A DNA stretch of 64,000 bases from Bradyrhizobium jicamae. Lineage in GTDB: Bacteria; Pseudomonadota; Alphaproteobacteria; Rhizobiales; Xanthobacteraceae. Below the pieces are notes generated by a model. The model searched no databases and was not told where the DNA came from. It was given only the letters and a program-made list of their open reading frames with translations. Within the stretch, counting starts at the first letter, position 1, and each line of letters starts with the position of its first letter. The translations under genes and the position numbers were made by a program. Shown here piece by piece: positions 1-8,542 of the stretch. The stretch covers positions 1 to 64,000 of the forward strand of contig NZ_JAFCJX010000003.1 in the NCBI RefSeq assembly GCF_018130695.1. The letters are read 5' to 3'.

Positions 1-82
1 ACCTTAAAGCTAGACTTAAGGTCAAATCCTCGGGCCGCCTCTCAAACTACACAAGGCGGCCGACGCCGGAGGGATACCAAGG

Positions 83-480
83 TTAAGCTCGAATGTCACG
101 ATGAACAGCCAGACCTCGTAGTGTGAGACCTTGACCGCACGGGCTGCCAATTCCGCTTCAGACCATGCAGCGGCAGGTGCGGCGTCTGCGCGATCCGCTC
201 GACAATGAAGGCGCGCTACGGATCAAGCACGCGTTTGCGCTGACCGCCGATCTTGCGCCGGCGGAGCCTTCTGTGTGATCGCTGGGAGCTAGCTGCGACC
301 TCAGTTCTGCCATGCGCGCCGAACCTCGCTTCCCACCCGCTGCTGCATCTCGCGGGATATTGGCCCACTTTCTCAAAGGCGATCACGTCGGCACGCGAGA
401 GCCTGGTTGTAAACCTCGGCGCAAAGCATTCGTATTTGACTTCCCGCCGCGCGGGCAATTGCCGACGACGCCGGTGATCA
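83..480 (-). pseudogene. IS630-family transposase remnant
   Basis: On the minus strand three broken reading frames together resemble the N-terminal half of an IS630-type transposase. Seen: KIGGQRKRVLDP, a stop, then RAFIVERIAQTPHLPLHGLK (about 190-265), and after a frameshift KVSHYEVW (about 125-150). In intact IS630 proteins these blocks follow one another as the helix-turn-helix region and the linker to the DDE domain. No DDE catalytic part is visible and no intact frame exists, so it is dead. It marks the left part of the island as IS-scarred. The family call rests on remembered motifs, not on a search. Confidence 0.55.
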
Positions 481-1464
481 GCGTGGCCATTCTGGTCCAC
501 GCATCAAAATCGTTGGGGCACCATCGCCGATTTGAAATTGCATAAGGTCTTCGCCGACAACGAGCGGTCCTTTATATGTATCTCGGGTCTGGGAGATCAC
601 CTCGTCCCACCCAGGCAGTCCCCGCGGTCCGGGCAGAAGTCCCATATGCGAATAGACGGCCAGCTTAGGAGAGGCCTTTGCGAAGACCCTGCCGGCTTCG
701 CGAGGTGCAGTGTGATGATCCAAAATCGCGATATACAGGGGGTTACTGGCCATCTCGGATGGGGCAGCAGCGAACTCGTGGACTAAGAGATCGACGCCCT
801 CCGAGTTCCGGATGACGGTCTCGTCATACTTGGTGTCGCCACTGAACACGACGCTATGCCCTGCGTAATCGACTCGGTATCCGACAGCTGGCTTGATCTT
901 GTCGCCGTGATCAACCGGGAACGCGGTCACCCTAACGCCAGCCTTCTCGAATATGACTCCCACTTCAAACTCATGTGCTATGACTTTCGTGCCATCCGCT
1001 GCAATACCCTCATCAGCTGAACGAATGGCCGAGTCTGCTGCGAAGAGTTTAGTTAGCCCCTCGACGACTACGGAAGTGCCTTTTGGTCCGTAGACCTGTA
1101 AGGGTGACGATCGCCCGCCCAGCAACTTCCAGCCTAGATACCCGGTTGCGTATAGGTCCGGCAGACCGCTGATGTGGTCGGAATGAAAATGCGTGAGGAA
1201 GATTGCGTCTACGGATCCCAGCGGTAGCCCGAGTTGGAACAAACGGATACCTGCGCCTCTGCCAGCATCAATCATCAGGTTCAGCCCACCTGCTTGAATC
1301 AGGTTCGCGAAGCCGAAGCGTCTTATGTTAATGGTCGGCGTCCCTGTGCCCAGGAGAGTTACAACCATCTTGCTCTCTTGGGCGGCCGCCGCGGCTGGCA
1401 AGCCTGTACCCTCAACGAACAATGCAACCGACACCACAACTGCACTTAGAGTCCGAATAAACAT
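478..1464 (-). CDS. Exported metallo-beta-lactamase-fold hydrolase (RNase Z/arylsulfatase-like)
   Basis: A 328-residue metallo-beta-lactamase-fold protein. The zinc motif THFHSDH is at residues 91-97 (H92, H94, D96, H97). Later metal-ligand candidates are DHGDK, SGDTKYD and HHT near the C-terminus. This layout is that of the RNase Z-like and lipophilic-phosphonate/aryl-sulfatase branch. Residues 1-29 form a signal peptide ending AAAAAQE, so it should act in the periplasm, which argues against tRNA processing. I chose ATG 1464 because GGGAGGAAG lies just upstream; a longer in-frame extension to 1545 lacks such a site. Its substrate is unknown. It is followed on the same strand side by a barrel porin gene, so both may handle an external substrate. 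Confidence 0.8.
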   Translation of the reverse strand: MFIRTLSAVVVSVALFVEGTGLPAAAAAQESKMVVTLLGTGTPTINIRRFGFANLIQAGGLNLMIDAGRGAGIRLFQLGLPLGSVDAIFLTHFHSDHISGLPDLYATGYLGWKLLGGRSSPLQVYGPKGTSVVVEGLTKLFAADSAIRSADEGIAADGTKVIAHEFEVGVIFEKAGVRVTAFPVDHGDKIKPAVGYRVDYAGHSVVFSGDTKYDETVIRNSEGVDLLVHEFAAAPSEMASNPLYIAILDHHTAPREAGRVFAKASPKLAVYSHMGLLPGPRGLPGWDEVISQTRDTYKGPLVVGEDLMQFQIGDGAPTILMRGPEWPR

Positions 1465-1601
1465 CACTTCCTCCCTTAACTTTGTTAGAGCACGCCTCTG
1501 CAACACAGGCGGGCTTAGTCTGAGTGAGGACAGCGAACTGCCCACACCCAGGGTTTTTCGAGCCGCGCCGGCGGTGACATTCGAAATGCTCTGGCCGGCT
1601 C

Positions 1602-2630
1602 TCAGAACTTCACAGTGACACCGGAATACAACGAAGACTCTGTACAGCTACGGTTCGTCGCGGCCGCAACACAGGGTGGGGCGAGCTGGTGATCGAGTCC
1701 AAATTTGTTCTGCCAGTAACGATAGGCGACCCACACGTCCGCGAAATGGGAATATTTTGGGCCCCAGATCGCCTTACTCGCGTCGAACGTCAAGCGGATG
1801 GGTTCGCTGTTGAATTCAGTTACGGTCGGTCGCTGAATTGTCAGCGGAACCTGGGCTGTTGTCGTTCCCGTACCTTTCGGACCTTGCCAGGCGGCTCGGC
1901 CGCTAATTGCGAAGTATTGAAGCGATGGGGGAAGGAAGCCGAGGTCCATGTACCAGTCTAGCTCGAGCGCCCAAGTAGGTCGAAAGTCGAGATTTCCGTC
2001 GACAATTCCCGGCGCTGGTGGTGCCACGAACGACGGCGTAAGGAATGCGCTATGATTCCATACCTTGAACAGCAGTGGGGCTACGTTGAAGTATCCCTTG
2101 TAGGGCAGGTCGAAAGCAAACTGCAAACCCGCAGCGAGCGCTCTCTGGTTCGGCGCAAGAAACTGGTTCTCAGTCTCGCCATTGGCGCCGACCTCGAACG
2201 ACACATTGCGCAGCGGTCCGATCGAAAAAGCATTCGTGTTGAAGAGTTGGTTGAATCCAAAGGTGCTCCGTATAGTGCCGAAGAATTCGGTAGCGCCTGC
2301 GCAACCAGTACTGCGCTGGACGGGACATGGGGACGCGGGATCGGCATGATCGGATTTGTAAAGGCCGAGGTTGATAAGATTCGTCCCGTAAGCCCAGGCA
2401 TCGAAATGTGTAAACGCGTAAACCTGTTTCGCTGTCTGATTCGCGAAGCCAGGACTGGTTGCGGTGAATTGGTAGGCGTATGTGATGCGATTGTCGTTAA
2501 CTGAGAAGAACGGCGCGGGTGCGATCGGCGCCGGGGCTTTCGCTGGCAGATCTTCTGCGCGCGCTTGGCCGGAAATGCTCAACGCGATTGATATAAGCGC
2601 TGCGCTCAATGATATCGAATTCTGAAACAT
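1602..2630 (-). CDS. Outer-membrane beta-barrel protein (Tsx-like nucleoside-channel type)
   Basis: A 342-residue protein with a signal peptide cut near ARA-ED. The mature chain alternates short amphipathic strands with aromatic girdles (YAYQFTATSPG, FTHFDAWAYGTN, YFNVAPLLFKVW) and ends in a terminal Phe (GVTVKF), the usual C-terminal signature of an outer-membrane barrel. The FTHFDAWAYGTN stretch recalls Tsx-type channels. ATG 2630 is preceded by GGGGGAAG. It probably lets a small aromatic or other solute across the outer membrane. A paired palindrome lies upstream (2821-2838), and a decayed second copy of the gene tail lies at 4720-4800 with a similar upstream region. Confidence 0.75.
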   Translation of the reverse strand: MFQNSISLSAALISIALSISGQARAEDLPAKAPAPIAPAPFFSVNDNRITYAYQFTATSPGFANQTAKQVYAFTHFDAWAYGTNLINLGLYKSDHADPASPCPVQRSTGCAGATEFFGTIRSTFGFNQLFNTNAFSIGPLRNVSFEVGANGETENQFLAPNQRALAAGLQFAFDLPYKGYFNVAPLLFKVWNHSAFLTPSFVAPPAPGIVDGNLDFRPTWALELDWYMDLGFLPPSLQYFAISGRAAWQGPKGTGTTTAQVPLTIQRPTVTEFNSEPIRLTFDASKAIWGPKYSHFADVWVAYRYWQNKFGLDHQLAPPCVAAATNRSCTESSLYSGVTVKF

Positions 2631-2820
2631 CGACTTCCCCCTTTGCATAAAGAACAAGAACGCGGAGCGTGCGAGCCATTGCGCCGTACGTCGCGTTGTC
2701 TCCCCGCTTCCCTCCTGCGCGCGTACGACAGGCCCGAATGCGAGACTTCTAGTTGGAGCGACGCTTCGATGTGGTTTTCGCGGCCCAAATTGAGTTTGGC
2801 GGCGTCAAGATTCATGCAGT

Positions 2821-2838
2821 GTGTCAAATGTACGACAC
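2821..2838. promoter_or_regulatory. Candidate operator GTGTC-N8-GACAC (upstream of porin)
   Basis: An inverted repeat, GTGTC-AAATGTAC-GACAC, lies about 190 bases upstream of the porin start. The same element and about 50 bases of flanking sequence recur at 4860-4877 upstream of the porin relic. TGTC...GACA half-sites are typical for several regulators, including Fis-type sigma-54 activators, but I see no clear -24/-12 promoter here, so the regulator is unassigned. Confidence 0.45.
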
Positions 2839-2925
2839 CATAAGCATCGGCGCGATCGCGAGGGCGAGATCGGTCAGTCAATGGCCGTCAATTTTATCGA
2901 GCGTAATTGTCTCCCATGGCTCGGC

Positions 2926-3242
2926 TCAGGAGTCCGGCGCAATTTCTACCGTCAGCAAGCCCATTTCATCCGTTACGGTGATCTGGCATGACAACCGCGA
3001 ATTCTTCCGTCGATGGTCAGATCCATCGAGTAGTTCGTTTTCATCATCCGACATGGGGGCAGGAGATCGGGTCGCTCGATGTCAACGTAGACATGACACC
3101 TCGCGCAGGAGCGACAACCGCCACAAAGTGCTGCAAGTTCATCGATGCCAGCATTGCGGATGTTTTCCATAAGCGAAATCCCTCCGCTGGTTTCAATCTG
3201 CCGCCGCGAACCGCTCGGGGCGGTCACTACGAGACGCGTCAT
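2926..3242 (-). pseudogene. [2Fe-2S] ferredoxin, frameshifted copy 1
   Basis: The first ~62 residues match the intact ferredoxin at 19004-19321 closely ([44 protein letters not shown]). They include three cluster cysteines of the adrenodoxin pattern. The frame then shifts inside a C-run near 3053. If one C is restored, the expected tail ([11 protein letters not shown]...[14 protein letters not shown]...EIAPDS) with the fourth cysteine is read to a stop at 2926. As written, the product lacks a proper C-terminal lobe and the last ligand. A single-base sequencing error cannot be excluded because the lesion is in a homopolymer. Confidence 0.7.
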
Positions 3243-3245
3243 TGT

Positions 3246-3460
3246 TCAGCCTAGCACCGCGATGCCACTTTCGACCCAGAGTTTCGGCGGCGGAAGGAGG
3301 AGCCGTTCGAAGATCTTGCTGCCGGCGAGGTAATCCGTTGAGAGGGGCGGCCGTTCATATGGCAGCTCCGGCTCTTCGCTGATGAGTGCGATCGATCCGG
3401 TGTCACCCTGTTGACGTGGACGAATCGCGGTAAGGGCGTCGGCATGACGCCTGCTTCCTC
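3246..3460 (-). pseudogene. Ferredoxin reductase, N-terminal fragment
   Basis: One minus frame reads TGSIALISEEPELPYERPPL followed by STDYLAGSKIFERLLLPPPKLW, then a stop at 3246. This is the segment after the first FAD-binding Rossmann motif in ferredoxin/rubredoxin reductases. Compare IILIGDEPIAPYQRPPLSKAYL in the intact reductase at 6949. The FAD-binding GxGxxG start and all the rest are missing, so it is a relic. Bases 3461-3690 hold further broken frames that I do not recognise. Confidence 0.6.
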
Positions 3461-3691
3461 AGGCAGCTGATAGCGATTAGCACGCAAATTGAGGTTGTGG
3501 AACACGAGCGCTTCTTGAGCCGAGTATGACGCGTAGCACATTTATGGACGATATCCGGATGGCTCAGCAGACCTTGGGCACAAGCGCCTAGCTCGAGCAA
3601 TCCCGCGCGATCGAGGACGATATCGCAGTCGACGGTATGGATCCGTGCATGCCGGGGTCGTTCGGCTCAAAAGGCTCAGAGATCCTTGGCG

Positions 3692-4354
3692 TTATCGGAG
3701 CCCCTTGTCCTTCAACCGTTCACGCATCTTGTTGACGTCAAGACTCAACTCGCCCGTGGCGTAGCGAAGGAGCAATGCTTCTCCCTTCTCCTCTTGGGCG
3801 CGCGCCCTGGCGGGAACTCCTGCGGCGTCAGTACTAGCGATGATGCGAACCCCGTCGTCGTCGGCGACGACTACCTCGCCAGGACTTACGCGCACACCGG
3901 CGCACACGAGGGGCATCTGCACATTGGCAAGCGTCTCCTTGACAGTCCCTTGAGCCGAGACGGCCTTGGACCAGACGGGGAAGGCCATGTCGGTAAGACG
4001 CGCTACGTCTCTCACGCCTGCATCGATCACCACGCCTTTGACGCCGCGCGATGCGAGTGCCGTCGCAAGAAGGTCGCCGATATAGCCGTCGTCACAAGGA
4101 GACGTCGGTGCAATGACCAGAACGTCGCCCGGTCGGGCTTGTTCGACCGCAACGTGAAGCATCCAGTTGTCGCCATGCGCCACTTCGCAAGTCAGGGCGC
4201 TTCCTGCCAGGCGTGCGCCGCGCCATACAGGACGCATGTGGCTTGCCATCAGTCCTCTTCGACCCTGTGCTTCGTGCACGGTCGCCACGCCTATTGCGCC
4301 AAGAGCAGCTACGACGTGGGGATGTGCGCAAGACGTGTTCGTCACTACAATCAC
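3692..4354 (-). CDS. ligK: LigK-like 4-carboxy-4-hydroxy-2-oxoadipate aldolase / RraA-fold protein, copy 1
   Basis: A 220-residue RraA-fold protein of the HMG/CHA aldolase class. These metal-dependent enzymes split 4-carboxy-4-hydroxy-2-oxoadipate into pyruvate and oxaloacetate and can also decarboxylate oxaloacetate. Seen: the active-site loop [12 protein letters not shown], the [10 protein letters not shown] motif and [18 protein letters not shown], all typical of LigK/ProA-type enzymes rather than the RNase E regulator RraA. It is strongly similar to the second copy at 19438. GTG 4354 is the start, with AAGGAGGAAA just upstream. Together with LigJ at 21506 it places the locus in the protocatechuate-4,5-cleavage/gallate lower pathway. 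Unlike copy 2 it lacks the AGATAC operator upstream. Confidence 0.8.
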   Translation of the reverse strand: MIVVTNTSCAHPHVVAALGAIGVATVHEAQGRRGLMASHMRPVWRGARLAGSALTCEVAHGDNWMLHVAVEQARPGDVLVIAPTSPCDDGYIGDLLATALASRGVKGVVIDAGVRDVARLTDMAFPVWSKAVSAQGTVKETLANVQMPLVCAGVRVSPGEVVVADDDGVRIIASTDAAGVPARARAQEEKGEALLLRYATGELSLDVNKMRERLKDKGLR

Positions 4355-4650
4355 ACTTTCCTCCTTCGGGGCAACGAGCTAAGTCCATGCGCCACCATTG
4401 TCGATTTTGAGTCCTCTTCGCCAGTCGCCGACAATGCGCAGGTAAGAGACGGAGACCGGCCGTCGTTTTGCGGTGAAAGCTCTTCCAAGAGTCCCATGGG
4501 CATACGGGAAGCTGCGGAAACAAGCATCGGTGGCCCATTTCCAGTGACCAATGAATGGCCAGGACGCGACGGGATGATTGCTGGACGATCGGAACACCAG
4601 GAAGACTGCGATCTGAGGCCACATGGTGAAACGAGTTCCGGCTGATCTCG
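4355..4650. other. Unrecognised stretch upstream of ligK copy 1
   Basis: Three overlapping minus-strand frames of about 80-100 codons run through here, but none has a convincing ribosome site or a family motif I recognise. It is probably another decayed gene fragment; no function is assigned. Confidence 0.3.
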
Positions 4651-4656
4651 GCTTAC

Positions 4657-4689
4657 CAAAAAAAGGCTGCGCGACTCCTCGCGCAGCCT
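4657..4689 (-). terminator. Rho-independent terminator
   Basis: A perfect 11-bp stem (aggctgcgcga / tcgcgcagcct) with a 4-base loop is followed on the minus strand by a run of eight T. It sits just downstream of the porin relic at 4720-4800, whose transcript it would once have ended. Confidence 0.85.
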
Positions 4690-4719
4690 AGTCTCTGGGA
4701 GAAACGACAGCTTGCGTCA

Positions 4720-4800
4720 TTAGAACTTCAGGGTGCCCGAGTGCAAAGCGCAACCCCACAGACCGACTGACGTTCTAACGCGAACGAGTGTACTTCCACG
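4720..4800 (-). pseudogene. Outer-membrane protein, C-terminal relic
   Basis: The minus frame ends VGLWGCALHSGTLKF followed by a stop. This resembles the end of the porin at 1602 (SSLYSGVTVKF). The sequence upstream (4801-4880) aligns with the promoter region of that porin, and a terminator follows. It therefore looks like a second porin gene reduced by an internal deletion to its promoter, its last strand and its terminator. Confidence 0.5.
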
Positions 4801-4859
4801 TCGCTCCGAATGTGGTTCGAAAAGCCCATCTTGGGTCGGCACGATGGATTTTGTCCGGC

Positions 4860-4877
4860 GTGTCAAATGAGGGACAC
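4860..4877. promoter_or_regulatory. Candidate operator GTGTC-N8-GACAC, second copy
   Basis: GTGTC-AAATGAGG-GACAC matches the site at 2821-2838 in both arms and in the first five spacer bases. An ATGTGGTT block lies 51 bases before it here and 53 bases before the other copy, so the whole promoter region was duplicated. Confidence 0.45.
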
Positions 4878-5106
4878 TGTGGAGACGTGGGCTCTTCCAG
4901 CGAAGCACGGGAATCAAATGAAGCCGGCGCCTTACTTCAATTGGTCAGCCTAGTGCCACTTGAGATGCCAAGGATAGCCAGGGCCGTTGAGCCCACGGGT
5001 TCCTCAATGACAACTCCGGCGACGGGTCGGCAAGTAAGACTTGCTCCACCTCGCAATATGCAGACAGTCTGAGCCGCGCGGGCGCGAGATGATTGTTGCG
5101 ATCCAT

Positions 5107-5130
5107 CACACACACACACACACACACACA
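5107..5130. repeat. (CA)12 dinucleotide microsatellite
   Basis: Twelve uninterrupted CA units lie about 290 bases upstream of the P450 gene at 5418. Perfect dinucleotide runs of this length are rare in bacteria outside phase-variable loci. Confidence 0.95.
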
Positions 5131-5417
5131 TAGTGATCGGAGGGGAGATGGCCGATAGGATGAAAAGCGGATCGCGGAATACGTTCCGTAGGCCCTCATC
5201 GCAAATCGAAGACGAGGACCAAAGCACCCACCGCTCCGAAGTCGATGGAGTCGAGCGCAGAATTCATGTGACATAACTGAGCTCCCGGGATGGTCCAGGC
5301 GGCCACCAGCGTAGCATCAGTTATGCAACAATTCGATGAGGTCTATTGAGGCGATCGAATTGAGGGTTCAGCTTCGGGCCGGTAATGTCCTCACAAATGA
5401 GACCCTAGGGAGGAAAG

Positions 5418-6599
5418 ATGACGAGCGCTGCACCGGTCATCTCGGACATCACTTATCACGAACTGCTCGACGATCCCTATCCGATCTTCAGGCGCGTTCG
5501 CGACATGGCTTCCGCCGTATTCGTGGCACCGGCCAACCTGACGCTCGTCACGCGGTTCGACGATATCGTGAGAATCGAACGCGACCCCGTGACCTATTCG
5601 TCCGACAACCCGGCATCCCTGGTCAACAAGGTGATGGGGCCGACCTTCATGCGGAAGGACGGCGCGGAGCACGCCGCCGGCCGCAAGGCCATCGAGCCCT
5701 CGTTCCGTGCGGGCACGATCAAGGAGCATTGGACGCCACGATTTGCGGAGATCTGCGAACGACTTATCGACTCGATAAGTGAATCTGGCGAAGCGGATCT
5801 CTTCACGGCGCTTGCAGCGCCAATGGCATCGCTGAGCTTGATGGAGATGATCGGCTTCAAGGAGATGCCTTGGCAGACTTTGGCGCTGTGGTCTCAGTCG
5901 CTGATCGACGGTGCCGGCAACTATGCGCGGAACGCCGAAATTGAGCGGAAAGCCATAGAGGCCGGCGCGGGCATCGATGCCGCGATCGAAGCGGTACTCG
6001 ACGAGCACCGGGCTCACGCCAATCCTTCGATTTTGTCGTCGATGGTTCACGCGGATCCTCCAATGTCGATCGAGGAGATCCGTGCCAACATCAAGGTAAT
6101 TATTGGCGGCGGTCTGAATGAGCCACGCGACGCGATCCTCACGCTGACCCTGGGCCTCTTGCAAAATGCGGCACAAAGGGACAGCGTGCTCGCCAAGCCG
6201 GAACTGTGGTCGAATGCCTTCGAGGAGGCGGTGCGTTGGATTTCGCCGATCGGCATGTATCCGCGTCGAGTCACTCGCGAAACCGATCTCTCAGGCGTCG
6301 TTCTGCCGGAAGGGCTCCAAATCGGGTTGTGCGTCGGTGCGGCCAATCGGGACGACAGGCGTTTCAACGATCCGGATATCTTTGATATTTCCCGGCCCCG
6401 GCAATCGCATCTGGCCTTCGGCGCCGGCGCCCATTTCTGCGCGGGCACATGGGTGTCGCGGCAGACCGTCGGCAAGATCGTGGCGCCGATGCTGTTCGAG
6501 CGCCTCCGCAATCTGCATCTTCGCGAAGACGCTCCGCCCCTCATCCGCGGCTGGGTGTTCCGCGGCCCGGTGTCGCTGCCTGTCCGTTGGAACGCTTGA
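5418..6599 (+). CDS. Cytochrome P450 with Glu-Pro I-helix (class I)
   Basis: A 393-residue soluble bacterial P450. Seen: the ExxR motif E270-A-V-R273, the heme loop FGAGAHFCAG (F334 to C341 as thiolate ligand) and the GWVFRGP C-terminal strand. The I-helix reads GGGLNEPRDAI (231-240), so the usual acid-threonine oxygen-activation pair is replaced by Asn-Glu-Pro-Arg. This resembles the EP motif of aromatic O-demethylating P450s such as GcoA. Start ATG 5418 follows GGGAGGAAAG. Ferredoxin and ferredoxin-reductase genes follow at once (9 and 19 bases), giving a complete three-component monooxygenase operon. Likely substrate: a methoxylated or alkoxylated aromatic (inferred from the Lig genes nearby); the exact substrate cannot be read from sequence. 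Confidence 0.9.
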   Translation: MTSAAPVISDITYHELLDDPYPIFRRVRDMASAVFVAPANLTLVTRFDDIVRIERDPVTYSSDNPASLVNKVMGPTFMRKDGAEHAAGRKAIEPSFRAGTIKEHWTPRFAEICERLIDSISESGEADLFTALAAPMASLSLMEMIGFKEMPWQTLALWSQSLIDGAGNYARNAEIERKAIEAGAGIDAAIEAVLDEHRAHANPSILSSMVHADPPMSIEEIRANIKVIIGGGLNEPRDAILTLTLGLLQNAAQRDSVLAKPELWSNAFEEAVRWISPIGMYPRRVTRETDLSGVVLPEGLQIGLCVGAANRDDRRFNDPDIFDISRPRQSHLAFGAGAHFCAGTWVSRQTVGKIVAPMLFERLRNLHLREDAPPLIRGWVFRGPVSLPVRWNA

Positions 6600-6608
6600 G
6601 GGGCAGAG

Positions 6609-6929
6609 ATGCCAAAAATCACCTTCGTCTGCGCGGACGGTGCTACCCGTGAAGTTATCGCGGATCTGGATCAATCGATCATGGAAGCGGCGCTTGCCGC
6701 CGGCGTGCCCGGCATCGTCGCCGAGTGCAACGGCGCTGCTGCTTGCGCCACCTGTCACTGCTACTTCGAGTCCGCCTACGCGGCTCATACCGGCGAAATT
6801 GGCGAGCATGAGAGCGAGATGCTCGATTTCACTGCCTCGGAGCGCACGGCCGAAAGCCGCTTGAGCTGCCAAGTGCGCGTAGCCGCGGGGATGGAGGGCA
6901 TGACCGTGCGAGTGCCCCCCACGCAATAG
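6609..6929 (+). CDS. [2Fe-2S] ferredoxin, P450 redox partner
   Basis: A 106-residue adrenodoxin/putidaredoxin-type ferredoxin. Cluster ligands are C40, C46, C49 and C87 (the C-x5-C-x2-C ... C pattern), followed by the HESEMLDF acidic helix that usually docks the P450 and its reductase. It lies between the P450 and the reductase genes with very short gaps and has the GGGGCAGAG ribosome site. It should carry electrons from the flavoprotein at 6949 to the heme protein at 5418. Confidence 0.93.
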   Translation: MPKITFVCADGATREVIADLDQSIMEAALAAGVPGIVAECNGAAACATCHCYFESAYAAHTGEIGEHESEMLDFTASERTAESRLSCQVRVAAGMEGMTVRVPPTQ

Positions 6930-6948
6930 GTCTCTAAAGGATAGCCAT

Positions 6949-8187
6949 ATGACCCGAGTTGTTATCGTCGGAGCCGGACAAGCCGGAAGCTCTGCCGCGC
7001 TAAAACTGCGTGCCCTTGGCTTTTCAGGTGACATTATCCTGATCGGTGACGAGCCGATTGCGCCATACCAGCGCCCGCCACTTTCGAAAGCCTATCTGTT
7101 GGGGAAGACTACGGCGGAAGCGCTTCTGATCCGGCCAGTCTCTCTTTACCGGGACCAATCGATTGATTTGCGCCCGGGATGTCGGGTCGATCGCATCTTG
7201 CCGCACGCGCGACGCATTGAGACCAGCACAGGAAGTCTCGACTACGACCATCTTGTGCTGGCAACCGGTGCAAGGCCGCTGCAGCTCGACGCATCGATTG
7301 GCGGCGCGCTCGGAAACGTCTTTTTGCTTCGTTCGCTGGAGGATGTCGACCGGATCCGGCCGGCATTCGTGGCAGGTCGGCGGCTCCTGGTGGTCGGCGG
7401 CGGCTACGTTGGGCTCGAGGTGGCCGCGGTGGCCGCACAGGCTGGGCTCCAGGTGACACTGGTTGAGATGGCGGACCGCATCTTGAAGCGCGTTGCCTGC
7501 GCCGAGACTGCTGCATACTTCCGAGCGCTTCATGCACGGCAGGGGGTCCGAATTCTTGAGGGGACCGCAGTGCAGCGGCTCGAGGGAAGCGGCCCCATCA
7601 CGTGGGCTCACCTGTCCGATCGAGAGGACTTGGCGACCGACCTGGTCGTCGTCGGCATCGGGGTAAAACCAGATATCTCGCTCGCAAGCGGGACCGGCCT
7701 AGACATCGATAATGGTATCAAAGTCGATCAATTTGGGCGCACCTCTGTCGAAGGAATATGGGGCGTCGGCGATTGCGCGTCCTTCCCACACTACGGCGAA
7801 CGCATTCGCCTGGAGAGCGTGCCGCATGCGATCGAACAGGCCGAGACGGTCGCCGCGAACATTTGCGGAGCGCAGAAGGTCTACGTCGCCAAGCCATGGT
7901 TCTGGTCGGACCAATTCCACGTCAAGCTTCAGATCGCGGGGCTCAACACGCGCTATGATCGCGTTGTGGTCCGCCAAGATAGTCGTCCCGACGTTGCCTC
8001 ACACTGGTATTTCGGGGGGGAGAGGCTGCTTGCGGTCGATGCGATGAACGATGCCCGTAGCTATATGGTCGCGAAGCGAATGATCGAGGCCGGAATATCT
8101 CCTGATCCGGAAGCGGTCCGAGATCCCACGACGGATCTTGGCTCTCTGTTGAAGTCTCTCGCTGTGGTTGCTGTGCCGAACTACTAG
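6949..8187 (+). CDS. FAD-dependent NAD(P)H:ferredoxin reductase
   Basis: A 412-residue two-dinucleotide-binding flavoprotein of the putidaredoxin-reductase type. Seen: an N-terminal FAD Rossmann motif (VIVGAGQAGSSAA), the PPLSKAYL segment, ATG-A-R-P-L linker, a second Rossmann motif for NAD(P)H (VVGGGYVGLEVAA, about 146-158) and the C-terminal FAD motif with GVGDCA. It reduces the ferredoxin encoded just upstream. ATG 6949 follows AAAGGA. This is the only complete ferredoxin reductase in the window, so it may also serve the second P450 (20302) and second ferredoxin (19004), whose own reductase is absent. Confidence 0.93.
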   Translation: MTRVVIVGAGQAGSSAALKLRALGFSGDIILIGDEPIAPYQRPPLSKAYLLGKTTAEALLIRPVSLYRDQSIDLRPGCRVDRILPHARRIETSTGSLDYDHLVLATGARPLQLDASIGGALGNVFLLRSLEDVDRIRPAFVAGRRLLVVGGGYVGLEVAAVAAQAGLQVTLVEMADRILKRVACAETAAYFRALHARQGVRILEGTAVQRLEGSGPITWAHLSDREDLATDLVVVGIGVKPDISLASGTGLDIDNGIKVDQFGRTSVEGIWGVGDCASFPHYGERIRLESVPHAIEQAETVAANICGAQKVYVAKPWFWSDQFHVKLQIAGLNTRYDRVVVRQDSRPDVASHWYFGGERLLAVDAMNDARSYMVAKRMIEAGISPDPEAVRDPTTDLGSLLKSLAVVAVPNY

Positions 8188-8542
8188 AGCTGTAACCTGC
8201 TAAGCACTAGAGGCCGCTCGCCACGCAACCGCGCCTAAGAAGACAACCACAATTGCTGCTACGTATCCGACTTAACATCGGGGGCGCCGTGACGCTCTGG
8301 GTCGTCAACGTCCGGCGCAGCTCGGAGATTATCCAGCTTCGCTGCTGAACGAATCTCTCTACCCGAGCTTCACCGTTACGTGCGAAACCTTCCAAGTCAC
8401 GTCATCAATTTGATGATCCATCGGCTAACCTAACACAAGCCAGCCGTGTAGGCCGGCCGAAACTTGAAAGAGGCGAGGGCCGACATGAGCCGGCCGCAGC
8501 TTCTGTATTCGTGCGTGATACCAGTTGTCTGACGCTCGCGTG
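8188..8542. other. Intergenic region, no gene seen
   Basis: This gap lies between the convergent P450 operon and the cupin gene. Only short low-quality frames occur, and I see no convincing hairpin terminator. Confidence 0.5.

Noticed and set aside
4840..4862. Possible sigma-54 promoter (GGCACGATGGATTTTG)
   Set aside because: The -24 part is plausible but the GC of the -12 element is missing at the right distance.
5100..5135. CRISPR-like repeat
   Set aside because: The only short tandem repeat here is the (CA)12 run; there are no spaced repeats of 24-40 bases with unique spacers anywhere in the window.
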